The position numbers and the translations under genes are program-made. Positions 1 to 9,710 of a stretch of 64,000 bases of DNA are shown piece after piece (within the stretch, counting starts at the first letter, position 1; the number at the start of each line of letters is the position of its first letter). The notes under the pieces were generated by a model, which saw nothing but the letters and a program-made list of their open reading frames with translations, did no database searches and was not told where the DNA came from. Source of the stretch: CALLPQ01 sp964392325 (GTDB lineage Bacteria; Pseudomonadota; Alphaproteobacteria; Caulobacterales; Parvularculaceae); assembly GCA_964392325.1 (NCBI GenBank), contig CAYMPJ010000019.1, positions 1 through 64,000 on the forward strand, given 5' to 3'.

Positions 1-2227
1 GTGGAGGCGGTGAAACTGCCGCCATCGCGATCACTGACAACGTGCCATCCGGGCTAACGCCAGTAGATTCAAAATCTAGCAAGAATGAGGTATCAGCAAT
101 TGCAGTTGTATCGAGTGTGGCATTATTAGTCAGTGTTCCCCCGGTGGAACGAATTAGTTCAAATTCTTGTCCGGTTGCAGTGACAGTCCCGGCTGGAGCA
201 TCAATTGCCACAGTACTGCCAGCCAAAAGATTTACATCCCCGGTGACATCAAGGCTATCTTGACCAAGCGTGAAAGCCAGCGCACCGCTGACATTCAAGT
301 CACCTTCAATTAAACGCCACCCTTGTGGCGACAAGGTGACACCACTCGCAACATCAACATTAACAGACTGGAGAATATCGTGGGTTAACGAGAAATTTGA
401 AGTTGTGAAATTCAACGTATCAAAGGTTCCGTCGGATGTACCGAGGAAATCACCATTAAGCGCCCCGCCCTGCTGTTCAAATGTTACAGGCGCTGTTGCG
501 GATGATGCGTCAAACGCAATACCCGGTGTACCAATCACAGGGTTTGGATTCGGGTTGCCAGCGTTTCCGCCAGTACCCGTCAAAGTGCCACTATTAATAA
601 TGGTTGGCAAAACTGTAGTGCCTGCAACAGCAAACGCAGCATCGCCGGTCGATGTGATCGTTCCGCTATTATTGATAACACTGGTTGCTGAAATGGCAGT
701 ACCGGTCAATGTTGAGTCAGAAGAAATCACAAGACCAGAGGCCGCGTCACCATTAACTGTCCCGGTATTGGTAAAGGAAATATCTCTTATATCTCCGCTT
801 ACGTCCCCTACAGAAATTCCGACAGCTTCCTGAACGATACCACCTGAATCTGTGAAGCCAGCTGAAGATGCAATGGTACCGGCGTTGGTAATAATAACGT
901 CGTTAGCATCGCCTGTGATTTCAAGAACAGAGCGCGCGGAACCACCCGATAGGCCGAGTATTTGTCCACCAGCATTATTGGTAATCGTGGTACCACCCTG
1001 CCCTCGCGCACTAAGCGCTGAGTCAGGTGAGGAAATTATACCAGAATTCGTGATGGTAGCGCCAGAGAATCCGGCATCAGAGCCACTGCCCTGATCCAGA
1101 AAAATACCCTCGCCGCCGCCAGTGATGAGACCGCCAGCCAGGTTGTCAATGACCAGAGCCCGGCTACCGGAATCGACACGAACCGCGCGATCGCCAGCTG
1201 AAATTGTGCCAGAGTTGGTGATTGTCCCGACGTGATCGCCTCTAAACCCGTTATCAAACGCATTGCCGAGGAAGATACCGTTTGCATTGGCAGAGGAAAT
1301 GGTTCCGGAGTTTGTAATTGCCCCAGTGAAAGTTGCATCATTTTCAAAACGGATAGCGGCTGAATTCGAGGTATCGAAAGGACTTTCAGTGCTAATTGTC
1401 CCGGAGTTTGTGAGCTGAAGATTGATTTCACAGGGCTCACAGTTACTGGGCGCTCCATCAAAATTCAAAACGTCAGGATCATCGGAGGAATTAAGCCCAC
1501 TACTACCAGTATCCGCCATTGTATCAAGGCTTTGGATTAACCCGGCATTATTAACGGTGAAGAGTGCAGGCGTCCCTCCCCCGGCTGTACTCTCCACATC
1601 AACACGAACCACAGCACCAGGGGCAAAGGTACCATCAGTCTCATTCACCCGAATGATGCCCGTTGCCAAGTTATTAAGGAGAGTATCTTGAGCTTCATTA
1701 TCAAGGTTGATTAGCCCATTATCCTGAACAGAATCGGGGATAGATTCGATAATGCCGGCATTGTTGATCTGGGTTCCGGTACTTTCGAGGAAGATAGTTG
1801 TATTCGAGCCTTGAACAAGACCGGTTGGGCCAACATTGAAAATGTTATTTAAAACACCAGTGTCGGTTTCCAGAATTGTGGCCGTACTCGAGCCATTAAA
1901 GGTATTGATAACAGTACCGTCAATATTGAACGTAACATCATCATCACTGCCAGAGGAATTATTGTCGGAGAAAAAGGTATCGTCGCTTACATCAACCACA
2001 TGGACAATACCAGCGGCAACATTGAACGTATCAAGTGGATCAGAGGAAAACCCTCCACCAGAGGCCTGATTCCCCACAGTGATAACATCTTGTGCTACTG
2101 CGGGAAGCGAAGCAACCGAGAAAATAGCGATTGTCGCCACGGACGACATAAGCTTTGAACGGTCGAGGGCCGTATTTACGGCTAACTTGTTGTTAGTTTT
2201 CACTTTTCCCAATTTTCCAGTTCCCAT
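1..2227 (-). CDS. Autotransporter/adhesin passenger domain, 3' end cut by window
   Basis: One uninterrupted minus-strand frame runs from an ATG at 2227 to the window edge, about 742 codons with no stop, so the C-terminus is missing. The start is preceded by AAGGAA. The N-terminus is a long basic then hydrophobic signal peptide ending AVAQ|D near residue 44. The rest is low-complexity, Gly/Ser/Thr/Asn-rich and carries many degenerate copies of a TNSGTI(S/T) motif, typical of beta-helical passengers of type Va autotransporters. The last visible residues are a PPP stretch like the linker before a beta-barrel. I infer a surface-exposed or secreted adhesin-like protein; the translocator domain would lie outside the window. 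A single Cys-x2-Cys pair (CEPC) is present near residue 262, unusual for a passenger. Substrate or partner unknown. Confidence 0.85.
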   Translation of the reverse strand, partial: MGTGKLGKVKTNNKLAVNTALDRSKLMSSVATIAIFSVASLPAVAQDVITVGNQASGGGFSSDPLDTFNVAAGIVHVVDVSDDTFFSDNNSSGSDDDVTFNIDGTVINTFNGSSTATILETDTGVLNNIFNVGPTGLVQGSNTTIFLESTGTQINNAGIIESIPDSVQDNGLINLDNEAQDTLLNNLATGIIRVNETDGTFAPGAVVRVDVESTAGGGTPALFTVNNAGLIQSLDTMADTGSSGLNSSDDPDVLNFDGAPSNCEPCEINLQLTNSGTISTESPFDTSNSAAIRFENDATFTGAITNSGTISSANANGIFLGNAFDNGFRGDHVGTITNSGTISAGDRAVRVDSGSRALVIDNLAGGLITGGGEGIFLDQGSGSDAGFSGATITNSGIISSPDSALSARGQGGTTITNNAGGQILGLSGGSARSVLEITGDANDVIITNAGTIASSAGFTDSGGIVQEAVGISVGDVSGDIRDISFTNTGTVNGDAASGLVISSDSTLTGTAISATSVINNSGTITSTGDAAFAVAGTTVLPTIINSGTLTGTGGNAGNPNPNPVIGTPGIAFDASSATAPVTFEQQGGALNGDFLGTSDGTFDTLNFTTSNFSLTHDILQSVNVDVASGVTLSPQGWRLIEGDLNVSGALAFTLGQDSLDVTGDVNLLAGSTVAIDAPAGTVTATGQEFELIRSTGGTLTNNATLDTTAIADTSFLLDFESTGVSPDGTLSVIAMAAVSPPP

Positions 2228-2337
2228 TTTAATCGTTCCTTACCCTAAAATTTTTACAACTGTCCTGTATTCTCGCAAACGGAGTCACATACTGTATTTT
2301 GGCCACTCAATTGCTTATTAGTCAACCAGTTACTCCC

Positions 2338-2357
2338 ACCAATTTCAAAAAATTGGT
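2338..2357. promoter_or_regulatory. Palindrome ACCAATTT-CAAA-AAATTGGT
   Basis: Eight-base perfect arms around a four-base centre, in the 269-bp divergent region between the autotransporter (minus) and the DUF6065 gene (plus). Related palindromes occur at 3320-3329 and 9711-9733. It could be an operator or a dispersed repeat; no terminator-like T tract follows in the relevant direction. Confidence 0.35.
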
Positions 2358-2496
2358 ATTTATCTGAGATGCTTGTAATAATGTTACATTCCTAGTGAGT
2401 TTCATTGTATAAATGGTAAAAAAATTAGCTCTATATTGCGTTTATTACTTAATTTATAGGCTATTGGCCAAAACCCTATAGAATCGAGATTGAAAT

Positions 2497-3255
2497 ATGA
2501 CCAAAGATACTCTCAACAAAAAGATCGAATTCTTTGTTGAGGAGCGCGCGGACTTCAGGCTCCGTGCTGCACCGCACGCGCGCCAATGGATGGATGACAG
2601 TCCTGATAAATATGCCTATCGCTGTTTGCCCCTGGCAATAGCCAATTGCTACGGGTGGGAGATTTTATGTACCGAAACATTTGAGGCAAAATGGAATGGT
2701 GGTACCAAAAAAGAGGACATCAAATTCGCAACTGTAGACGGTAAGCCGCCCAAAGGGGCTGATAGTCATTTTGGCGAAGGGATTTTAACTTTTCACGTCA
2801 ATGCCCTTATAAAAACCCCGCCGGGCTTTGATCTTTGGGTTGGTGGTCCCGCAAACCGCATAAAACCCCATATACAGGCGCTAAATGCCGTGATCGAAAC
2901 CGATTGGTCACCCTACACTTTTACGATGAATTGGAAGTTCTCAACACCCGATAAGGGGGTAATGTTCAAAGAGAATGAACCCATTGCAACGATCTTCCCG
3001 GTTCGTCGCGGCGAGCTGGAAAATTTCGAACCTGTCTTGCGCAGCCCTGATGATAACCCGGAATTATGGGCTGAATTTTCCGCGTGGCGTGAATCACGCT
3101 CTACCTTCAATAAGGAATTGCAAGAACCAGATAGCGATGCCCGAAACCAAAAATGGCAGAAAGCCTACATGCAAGGTCCCGATGAGCCTTTGAAACCAGC
3201 CCATCGTTCAAAGCTTCGCCTGAAAAGCCTTAAAAGCGACAAAAAATCAGACTAA
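2497..3255 (+). CDS. DUF6065 family protein
   Basis: 252 residues, ATG start with only a weak GAG upstream. The protein matches my memory of the DUF6065 family: an N-terminal acidic-aromatic segment, a region with YRCLPLAIAN and YGWEILC, a central HFGEGILTFHVN and a WVGGPANR stretch, and a basic C-terminal tail. No signal peptide or membrane segment is visible, so it is probably cytosolic. The family has no function known to me. It sits between a divergent autotransporter and the alginate lyase in the same direction, but the 123-bp gap and the ACCAATTGGT palindrome before the lyase suggest separate transcription. Family assignment is moderately sure; function is not. Confidence 0.7.
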   Translation: MTKDTLNKKIEFFVEERADFRLRAAPHARQWMDDSPDKYAYRCLPLAIANCYGWEILCTETFEAKWNGGTKKEDIKFATVDGKPPKGADSHFGEGILTFHVNALIKTPPGFDLWVGGPANRIKPHIQALNAVIETDWSPYTFTMNWKFSTPDKGVMFKENEPIATIFPVRRGELENFEPVLRSPDDNPELWAEFSAWRESRSTFNKELQEPDSDARNQKWQKAYMQGPDEPLKPAHRSKLRLKSLKSDKKSD

Positions 3256-3319
3256 AATGATTTTATAACTCCGCGATCAAAATCAAGTGTAGCCGACCTT
3301 GTTTGCTTGGCTTCACAGG

Positions 3320-3329
3320 ACCAATTGGT
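3320..3329. promoter_or_regulatory. Palindrome ACCAATTGGT upstream of alginate lyase
   Basis: Ten-base perfect palindrome 50 bases before the alginate lyase ATG. It is the collapsed form of the spaced palindromes at 2338-2357 and 9711-9733. Possible operator; inference only. Confidence 0.3.
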
Positions 3330-3378
3330 TATATCAAATGTGAGAACCTTTTAGATTAGTAGGACATTAGGAAATATC

Positions 3379-4758
3379 ATGCGATCAGTCATCACCCCAG
3401 CAAACTGTTTAAAGGCAATTCTAGCGACACTATATGTAACCGGCCTGTTCACCAGCAGCGCAATGGCACAGGAAGTTTCTCTGAATAATCCGGGTTTCGA
3501 AAACGGACGAGATGGCTGGACGATTAGTGAAAAAGCAAAACCGGATGTGTCTCTTTCCAACGATTCAAAATCCGGGTCCCGTTCTATTAAAATAGTCCGT
3601 TCAAATGGTATCGTGAACCAGTCAATCTCGGTCGAGCCAAATTCACATTACAAATTGAGCGTAAGCCATAAGGGATTAGCCTTGGTTGGGGTAAAGGTTG
3701 GTGAACGGATTTATTTTAATCGCGCGGTCGCCAAGCGTGGCTGGAAAACCATCAAAGTCTCTTTCAACACCGACGAAGCGCAAACCGCAAGTATATTTCT
3801 AGGCTATGGCGGCGGCGAAGGTCGCTATGATGATGTCAAATTACGACGCGATGGTGTGCAAGGGGATCAAAAAGTAAGCGTCAATGTTCTGTCCAAAAGC
3901 AGTGGCGGTTCCGGTTTATCGAGTGAGCTACCCCCTGGCAAAAACTTTGACTTGCTCGGTTGGAACATCTCTGTCCCGACAGATACAGACAGAAATGGAA
4001 AATCGGACACAATTAAAGAGCGTGAACTTTCCGCCGGGTATGAGAGTGAATTTTTCTATACTGGCGATGATGGCGGTATGGTTTTTAAAAATCCTATTGA
4101 GGGTTACAAAACTTCAAAAAACACCTCCTATACCCGTACAGAACTGCGCGAAATGCTTCGCCGCGGGAATACAGCAATAAAAACCCGTCTCGAGGATGGA
4201 AGACCTAATAAAAACAATTGGGTCTTTTCATCTGCCCCTCTTGAAGCCCAAAAAGCTGCCGGCGCTGTAGACGGAATTCTTGAGGCAACTCTTGCGGTAA
4301 ATCATGTCACCACAACCGGTAAACGCAATCAGGTTGGACGCGTTATTATTGGTCAGATCCACGCCAAAGATGATGAGCCTATCAGGCTTTATTATCGCAA
4401 ACTCCCTGAAAATACACATGGATCAATTTATGCCGCTCACGAAAGTGAAAGCGAACCAAAAGATATCTATTATGAAATGATTGGCACGCGCTCCAAGAGT
4501 GCAAAAAATCCGGAAAACGGCATTAAGCTCAATGAAAAATTTTCTTACAAGATAGATGCAAAAGGCAACTCACTCTTTGTCACCATTTCAAAGGACGGCA
4601 TCATCCTTGCGGAGACAACAATCGATATGACCAAAAGCGGCTATGATGTAGAAAATGATTACATGTATTTTAAAGCTGGCGTCTATAATCAAAACAATAG
4701 CGGAGATCCGGACGATTTCGTTCAAGCTACATTTTATAAGCTAAAAGTAACGCATTAA
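3379..4758 (+). CDS. Secreted PL7-type alginate lyase with N-terminal CBM-like domain
   Basis: 459 residues; AGGA seven bases before ATG. Residues 1-30 are a signal peptide (AMA|Q). Residues about 33-158 resemble a beta-sandwich carbohydrate-binding module (NPGFENG...GWTI opening, YDDVKL near the end). A Ser/Gly linker leads to a polysaccharide lyase 7 (alginate lyase 2) domain, about 185-459. All three PL7 signatures are present: RTELRE at 253-258, QIH at 326-328, and YFKAGVYNQ at 430-438; these supply the catalytic Arg, Gln, His and Tyr. The enzyme should cut alginate by beta-elimination outside the cytoplasm. QIH, rather than QVH, is associated with activity on guluronate-containing blocks. 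It probably works with the TonB-dependent receptor downstream, but no oligoalginate lyase or KDG genes are nearby. Confidence 0.93.
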   Translation: MRSVITPANCLKAILATLYVTGLFTSSAMAQEVSLNNPGFENGRDGWTISEKAKPDVSLSNDSKSGSRSIKIVRSNGIVNQSISVEPNSHYKLSVSHKGLALVGVKVGERIYFNRAVAKRGWKTIKVSFNTDEAQTASIFLGYGGGEGRYDDVKLRRDGVQGDQKVSVNVLSKSSGGSGLSSELPPGKNFDLLGWNISVPTDTDRNGKSDTIKERELSAGYESEFFYTGDDGGMVFKNPIEGYKTSKNTSYTRTELREMLRRGNTAIKTRLEDGRPNKNNWVFSSAPLEAQKAAGAVDGILEATLAVNHVTTTGKRNQVGRVIIGQIHAKDDEPIRLYYRKLPENTHGSIYAAHESESEPKDIYYEMIGTRSKSAKNPENGIKLNEKFSYKIDAKGNSLFVTISKDGIILAETTIDMTKSGYDVENDYMYFKAGVYNQNNSGDPDDFVQATFYKLKVTH

Positions 4759-4885
4759 CTTCATATCATTGTAAGAGTTTCCCGCGGCTTATGGATATGA
4801 GGTTCGCTTGGATAAATCCACGATTTTTTAAATGTGCTTTTTGCAGTCACAAACGATACACCAATTTATCCAATAAGGGTCTTCA

Positions 4886-5374
4886 ATGACAGACGAAACA
4901 GAAACCGGATTTTCATTAATATCAAAAGCAATTGATGTTACCAAAACGCTGGGCGAACAAGAAAACGATGCAGCAATCGAGACCACGCAAGGTGACCTAC
5001 AACAACTATTGCTAAAGGCCCTGCGGGAAGCCGCTCAGGCCGAAAAGGAAATTTCCGAGTTAGATCTTCGCTGTAAAAAACTTGAGCGCGCCTTTACAGA
5101 GCTTAGCGTTACAAAGGCTGACAAGAATAAATATGAACTCCAAAAACTTGATTTTGGTATTTTTGTTTATGCTTTTAAAAGCGATACCGAAAACCCGGAA
5201 CCAAGTCATTATTTGTGTACCAATTGTTTTGATCAAAATCAAAAATCGATATTACAGCCCGAAGGGCACAATTATCGATGCGGGCGCTGTAATGCATCCA
5301 TAAGATTTAAACAACCTGAGACAAAAATCAGCGCAGCAGGTAACACCAGCGTTATTCGCGGTGGCAGAAGGTAA
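4886..5374 (+). CDS. Small coiled-coil protein with C-terminal zinc ribbon
   Basis: 162 residues with AAGGG six bases before ATG. Residues about 35-85 are Leu/Glu/Lys-rich and heptad-like, suggesting a coiled coil. Two Cys-x2-Cys knuckles (C111/C114 and C132/C135) form a zinc-ribbon-like module, followed by a basic tail. No signal peptide, so cytosolic. I do not recognise the family; short coiled-coil plus zinc-ribbon proteins of this type occur in phage and chromosomal islands, but no phage genes lie nearby. It follows the alginate lyase after 127 bp with its own ribosome-binding site. Function unknown. Confidence 0.7.
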   Translation: MTDETETGFSLISKAIDVTKTLGEQENDAAIETTQGDLQQLLLKALREAAQAEKEISELDLRCKKLERAFTELSVTKADKNKYELQKLDFGIFVYAFKSDTENPEPSHYLCTNCFDQNQKSILQPEGHNYRCGRCNASIRFKQPETKISAAGNTSVIRGGRR

Positions 5375-5624
5375 CGACATTTACCAAGAGCCTGATGCAA
5401 AAACCTTAAAGCGCAAGCCGCATATTATCTCTGCCGATAATCAGATGCCGGAGTGGTAGTTTTTTTCTAAGGCACAGCTTTTACGGTTAGGCTCTAGGAG
5501 TCGGGATTTTTATTGCCCCCTCCCCTATTTAACGCCTGATCAAAAAGTCATTAGTGCAATCGGCTTTACTTTTTATTTAACCCCTACCCAAAAACGTCTT
5601 GCCGTATCAAATATTCTTCGTCCA
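5375..5624. other. Intergenic, no gene seen
   Basis: Between convergent genes. It holds several short pyrimidine-rich runs but no ORF with a plausible start. No clear terminator for the plus-strand gene was found; a T run at 5459-5466 is not preceded by a good stem. Confidence 0.6.
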
Positions 5625-5626
5625 AT

Positions 5627-5670
5627 AAAAAACCCATCATGCATCCGGGGGGATCCGACACATGATGGGT
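5627..5670 (-). terminator. Rho-independent terminator of the TonB receptor gene
   Basis: On the minus strand, ten-base perfect arms (5661-5670 pairing with 5632-5641, ACCCATCATG/CATGATGGGT) are followed directly by a T tract (complement of the A run at 5627-5632). It lies about 40 bases after the receptor stop codon. Confidence 0.85.
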
Positions 5671-5710
5671 ATTTCGATAGTATTACGCGCCTATCGTGAA
5701 TTAACCAATA

Positions 5711-8700
5711 TTAGAACTTGGCTGTGAGACCTGCGAAGAAACGTGGTCCAAAGACATTGATCTCAGCAAAGTTATCAAGTGTTGGGTTAAACTGCTCACG
5801 TGCCGTGTTGAGCAGGTTAGTCCCTTCAAGTGAGAACTTGAGAGTTCTGTTGATTTTGTATGAGAACCGCGCATCCAGAACAAAGGCATCATCAATGAAG
5901 CGCAAGTTCAAAGGTGTACCAATAAATTGCTGGAAGAATTCACTACGATATTTACCAATCGCGGAGAGAGACGCATTACCCACATTCCAATAAATCTGAC
6001 CATTAGCCGTATGCTCAGAAAGACCAATGAGATTTGCAGGCGGGATAAACCCTTGGCGAACCGAAATGATTTCACCACTCTGGTTAAGCGTAACCGCCTC
6101 ACCAAATTGACCGTCCTCGAACTCAAAGTCAGAGTCAGCGTAGTTATAACTTGCCTTGAACCCAAGGCCGCCTAAAAGACCTGGCAGATATGTAAACGCG
6201 TGAGCGGCGTTTACCTCGATACCAAAAATAGTACTTGTCTCATCTGACGTTGTCTGAACAGGCACATTTACGGTTATATCTTCGCCATTGATTGTAAATG
6301 TTTCTGCCTGAAGTGAATTTTGAAATCCACCGTTAAAGACCTTGTAATAGGCGCCAACGGCCAAGATAGAATCCGCATTGGGATACCACTCAGCGGCCAA
6401 ATCAAAGTTCCAGGAAGTGAAAGGTTCCAGATTTGGGTTACCATTAGCAATTACAGCGCCGACAAAATCAGCAATTGTTTCTTCTCCAGTGGTCTCATCA
6501 AGATTGAGCGTATTAAACGAACGTCCATTACCGAGTGATGAAGGGTCCGGGCGTGAAAGCGCTCTAAAGACACCACCACGAAGAAGAACATTCTCGGAAA
6601 CTTCAGCCACAGCGTTCGCACTTGGCAAGAATTCGTCATAGCTAAACTCATCAGTTAACACGACGATATCATCGATACTACCGCTGATATCCAGACCGGT
6701 AATGTTACCATCATCATCGACATCAACATCAAAGCCACCACGGAAGCTGGTTGATGTCAGTGTTGTATCAACATAACGCAACCCGATATTTCCTCGAACT
6801 GGTATTTCGTTAATTGTAGTATCAAAATCAGCTTGCGCATAAAATGCGATGGTTTCTTCTCTGATATCAACAGACTGGGTCAATTCAGCGACATTCGCAT
6901 CCTCTGGCCCCGGTGCGACCAACTCACGGCCAATCAACGCTTCGGCCAAACATGTTGCGCCGTCAAAAGTCAAGAAGGATGACCCGGTACCAGCTTCAAT
7001 GACGTTTCCATCATCGTCCTGATTGGTAATGAGGTTGCCATTAAATTCACCATCCAGAAAACCGGATTCTACGAATTGATTGCTGGCACAGAACTCAGCA
7101 GCAAGGGCACCTAGATTACTAAAGTTCTCGTTTAGATTATCTGTATCATTATCGTTTAAGAAACCGAGTCTATTAAACTCTGCTGCCGTAGCGGTGACGT
7201 CAACGTCGCCATTACTATCGATCACAAAGGTCGCTGTACTGCCAGGAATAAAGTCGCCATTCTCGTCAGTAAATCCGGGAACAACACCTGTCAGACCTTC
7301 ATCATCACTACTAAAGCTGAAACTATTTTGATCTGGATCCGTATCAATTCCTAGGAATTGAGCCAAGTCTTCTTCGTCATCGGTGCTGACATCTAGCTCA
7401 ATCGTCGCCACAACTGGCACGCCGTTAAATTCAGCCGGGAATAATCCATTAAGAAAATCATTATCGTCAATTTCAAGTTCGTTACGAACCCGTGGTAACT
7501 GGTCATAAGTTTGCCGCGAGAAACGCACACCAGCCTTGAAGGTGCTAAAGAAACCATTATCAACAGCATATTCAGCATCACCTTTAACGGCCCATATCCC
7601 ATGGTTCCGGAACTGGTTAAGATCCTCCTGAACCTCGGCATTGTCACCAGTAAAGAGAGACGGGTCATTTACGTCGAAATCAACAACTGTAAACTGCGCC
7701 CCTTGGCTGCCATTTTGTAAAATAGCAACACCGGTATCGACACTTTGCGTTGAGGCAACGCGCCCTCTTAGTTGAATCTCCCGGCGGGAAGTATCCGAGT
7801 AAGAGCCATCAATGGCAACTTTCAACCGCTCGGTTACATCATAGGCAATGTTTCCGCCAAAGCCGATATATTCTTCAAAACGATCACTCGTTTGAGTTCG
7901 AACCTCAATCGGGCCTGTCGCAGTCGCTGTTCGAAGCGCTCCACTTTCAGTCGTTTGCAATTCAAAACCGGGGATAATTGCGCTATCACCCTCAGGCTCA
8001 ATATCGTTCGTTTCAAAAACAACTTCGTTACGAACCTCAGTAAAGAGGCGGTCAGAATATTGTACATCCGCATTGATCTCTAGCCGATCATTTGGTCGCC
8101 ACTGAACCGCACCAAAAATAGAATCGCGGGCATCGTCTGTAACGTTCTGGCGAAAACTACGGCTGGATGACGTAATTACAAATGGTTCATCCACACCAAA
8201 AGGCTGACCTGTGAATGGGTTGATCTCTGTAGCTGCCTGAACATCCCCATCGTCAATAAAGGATTCACCAAAGGTATCTCCGCCATTGTTGGAAGAGGGT
8301 AAATTCAAGAAAGTATCAAGAAGCTCTTGGTCAGAGAAATCATCAAGATTACCATTATCGAGTACGCCTTCTAAATCCTCGTCATCAAACTCTTGCTCAA
8401 CAAAGGTCCGAAAGGATTCCGTATCGTTACACGAATTACCATCAAGGAGCGGAATACGACAGGCCTGAAAGGTTGATGTAGAGCGGTTTTCCTGTTCAGC
8501 ATTAGGACGGCGCTGTATTTGTCCACCGACCGAAATACCAAACTCACCAAAAGTATCGCTTTCCCATTGGTCAACGTAACTCCCGGTGAAACGGAACCCG
8601 ACGGTACGATCGCGCGCTTCACGAGTAATATTTAGATTGTCAGGCTGGATATTACCTTTGGCCTGAAGCTGGATGCGGCGCTTACCGTAATCGAGTGGTT

Positions 8701-9226
8701 TTAGCGTTGAGAGTGCGATCTGTCCGGCAACACCGCCCTCGATCAAGCTCGCTTCCTGGGTTTTGTAAACTTCAATTTTGTTAAACAGTTCTGACGGGAA
8801 TTGACTGAAGTTAACGGACCGGTCACCACTACCGTTTGTAGCTTCACGGCCATTGATAACTGTGGAGCCCAAAAACGGTCCCAAACCACGAATTGACACC
8901 TCTGTCGCACCGCTACCCTCGCGCTGGGAACCAACAGCAGTAATTTGCTCAAGAGCTTCAGCGATAGACAAAGCAGGCAAGTCACCAATTTCATCGGCAG
9001 AAAGACCATCAACAATCGTCGTGTTTTCACGCTTGATATCAATGGCGCCTTGAATGGTACGTCGCAATCCTTCAACCACGATTTCATCTGGTTCGTCATC
9101 TTGCGCAAGAGCGATATTTGCACCGGTAATGCCGGTAAGACCAGAACTTAAGAGCATTAATGCCTTTATGCCCATAGATTTATTCGCATTTCGTCTGGCA
9201 TCGTCTCTAGTACCATTACCCGTCAT
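5711..9226 (-). CDS. TonB-dependent outer-membrane receptor
   Basis: 1171 residues; AGGAGGAAGCGA precedes the ATG. A signal peptide ends near residue 42 (LAQ|D). A TonB-box-like DEIVVEGLR follows, then a plug domain (about 60-200, with SIAEALEQI, VSIRGLGP, VNGREA, IEVYKTQEA and a GGVAGQI strand), then a long barrel ending in aromatic Phe (FFAGLTAKF), as expected for an outer-membrane beta barrel. Size and sequence fit the large TonB receptors of Caulobacter/Xanthomonas type (TIGR01782-like), which import oligosaccharides and other bulky ligands. Extracellular loops are strikingly Asp/Glu/Asn-rich. The nearby alginate lyase suggests oligoalginate as ligand; this is inference. A single-gene unit: own terminator and a 626-bp upstream region. 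Confidence 0.9.
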   Translation of the reverse strand: MTGNGTRDDARRNANKSMGIKALMLLSSGLTGITGANIALAQDDEPDEIVVEGLRRTIQGAIDIKRENTTIVDGLSADEIGDLPALSIAEALEQITAVGSQREGSGATEVSIRGLGPFLGSTVINGREATNGSGDRSVNFSQFPSELFNKIEVYKTQEASLIEGGVAGQIALSTLKPLDYGKRRIQLQAKGNIQPDNLNITREARDRTVGFRFTGSYVDQWESDTFGEFGISVGGQIQRRPNAEQENRSTSTFQACRIPLLDGNSCNDTESFRTFVEQEFDDEDLEGVLDNGNLDDFSDQELLDTFLNLPSSNNGGDTFGESFIDDGDVQAATEINPFTGQPFGVDEPFVITSSSRSFRQNVTDDARDSIFGAVQWRPNDRLEINADVQYSDRLFTEVRNEVVFETNDIEPEGDSAIIPGFELQTTESGALRTATATGPIEVRTQTSDRFEEYIGFGGNIAYDVTERLKVAIDGSYSDTSRREIQLRGRVASTQSVDTGVAILQNGSQGAQFTVVDFDVNDPSLFTGDNAEVQEDLNQFRNHGIWAVKGDAEYAVDNGFFSTFKAGVRFSRQTYDQLPRVRNELEIDDNDFLNGLFPAEFNGVPVVATIELDVSTDDEEDLAQFLGIDTDPDQNSFSFSSDDEGLTGVVPGFTDENGDFIPGSTATFVIDSNGDVDVTATAAEFNRLGFLNDNDTDNLNENFSNLGALAAEFCASNQFVESGFLDGEFNGNLITNQDDDGNVIEAGTGSSFLTFDGATCLAEALIGRELVAPGPEDANVAELTQSVDIREETIAFYAQADFDTTINEIPVRGNIGLRYVDTTLTSTSFRGGFDVDVDDDGNITGLDISGSIDDIVVLTDEFSYDEFLPSANAVAEVSENVLLRGGVFRALSRPDPSSLGNGRSFNTLNLDETTGEETIADFVGAVIANGNPNLEPFTSWNFDLAAEWYPNADSILAVGAYYKVFNGGFQNSLQAETFTINGEDITVNVPVQTTSDETSTIFGIEVNAAHAFTYLPGLLGGLGFKASYNYADSDFEFEDGQFGEAVTLNQSGEIISVRQGFIPPANLIGLSEHTANGQIYWNVGNASLSAIGKYRSEFFQQFIGTPLNLRFIDDAFVLDARFSYKINRTLKFSLEGTNLLNTAREQFNPTLDNFAEINVFGPRFFAGLTAKF

Positions 9227-9310
9227 TCGCTTCCTCCTACAATTCTCTTAACTATTGAGCTTTTTATTTGGCAAATGTGCCTTCACACATGCCTTGCCTT
9301 CTACTGATAA

Positions 9311-9341
9311 AATAGTGAACATTTTTCATTTATACTGTCAA
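9311..9341 (-). promoter_or_regulatory. Possible sigma-70 promoter of the TonB receptor
   Basis: Minus strand shows a perfect TTGACA at 9341-9336 with a weak CACTAT/TATTTT -10 region 18-21 bases on, about 85-110 bases before the receptor start. The -10 match and spacing are poor. Confidence 0.3.
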
Positions 9342-9710
9342 TTCATAACTCGAACCAAAAATTCCCTATTGGTATGAAATATTGGCATAACAATTAAATG
9401 CTGCGCCGCGACATATTTATGGAATGGAAACAAGCCTATAAAAAACCGCAAGAAATACAACGGGATAGTGATAGTATAACTCTTATTTAATATCTGAAAT
9501 AATTTACAAATTTGTTTTGAACCGCTGGAAGCCGCCAAAAGGCTACTAATTTAATCTGCTATTGTTGGGTTTTAGCAACAGTCGAAAAAGCACTTTTAAA
9601 ATTCTCGAGGATATGGTCTCAAGCTAGAAGACCATGAAAATTAACCACTTGTTAATCTGCTTTTTTCTAACAGAAACAAAACAGCAAAATATCCATATAC
9701 TGATTGTTTA

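Noticed and set aside
42..1094. Plus-strand open frames of 73, 187 and 80 codons
   Set aside because: They are antisense to the autotransporter frame, which has a signal peptide, ribosome-binding site and repeat motifs.
9338..9538. 66-codon minus-strand frame upstream of the TonB receptor
   Set aside because: AT-rich leader, no ribosome-binding site, overlaps the likely promoter.
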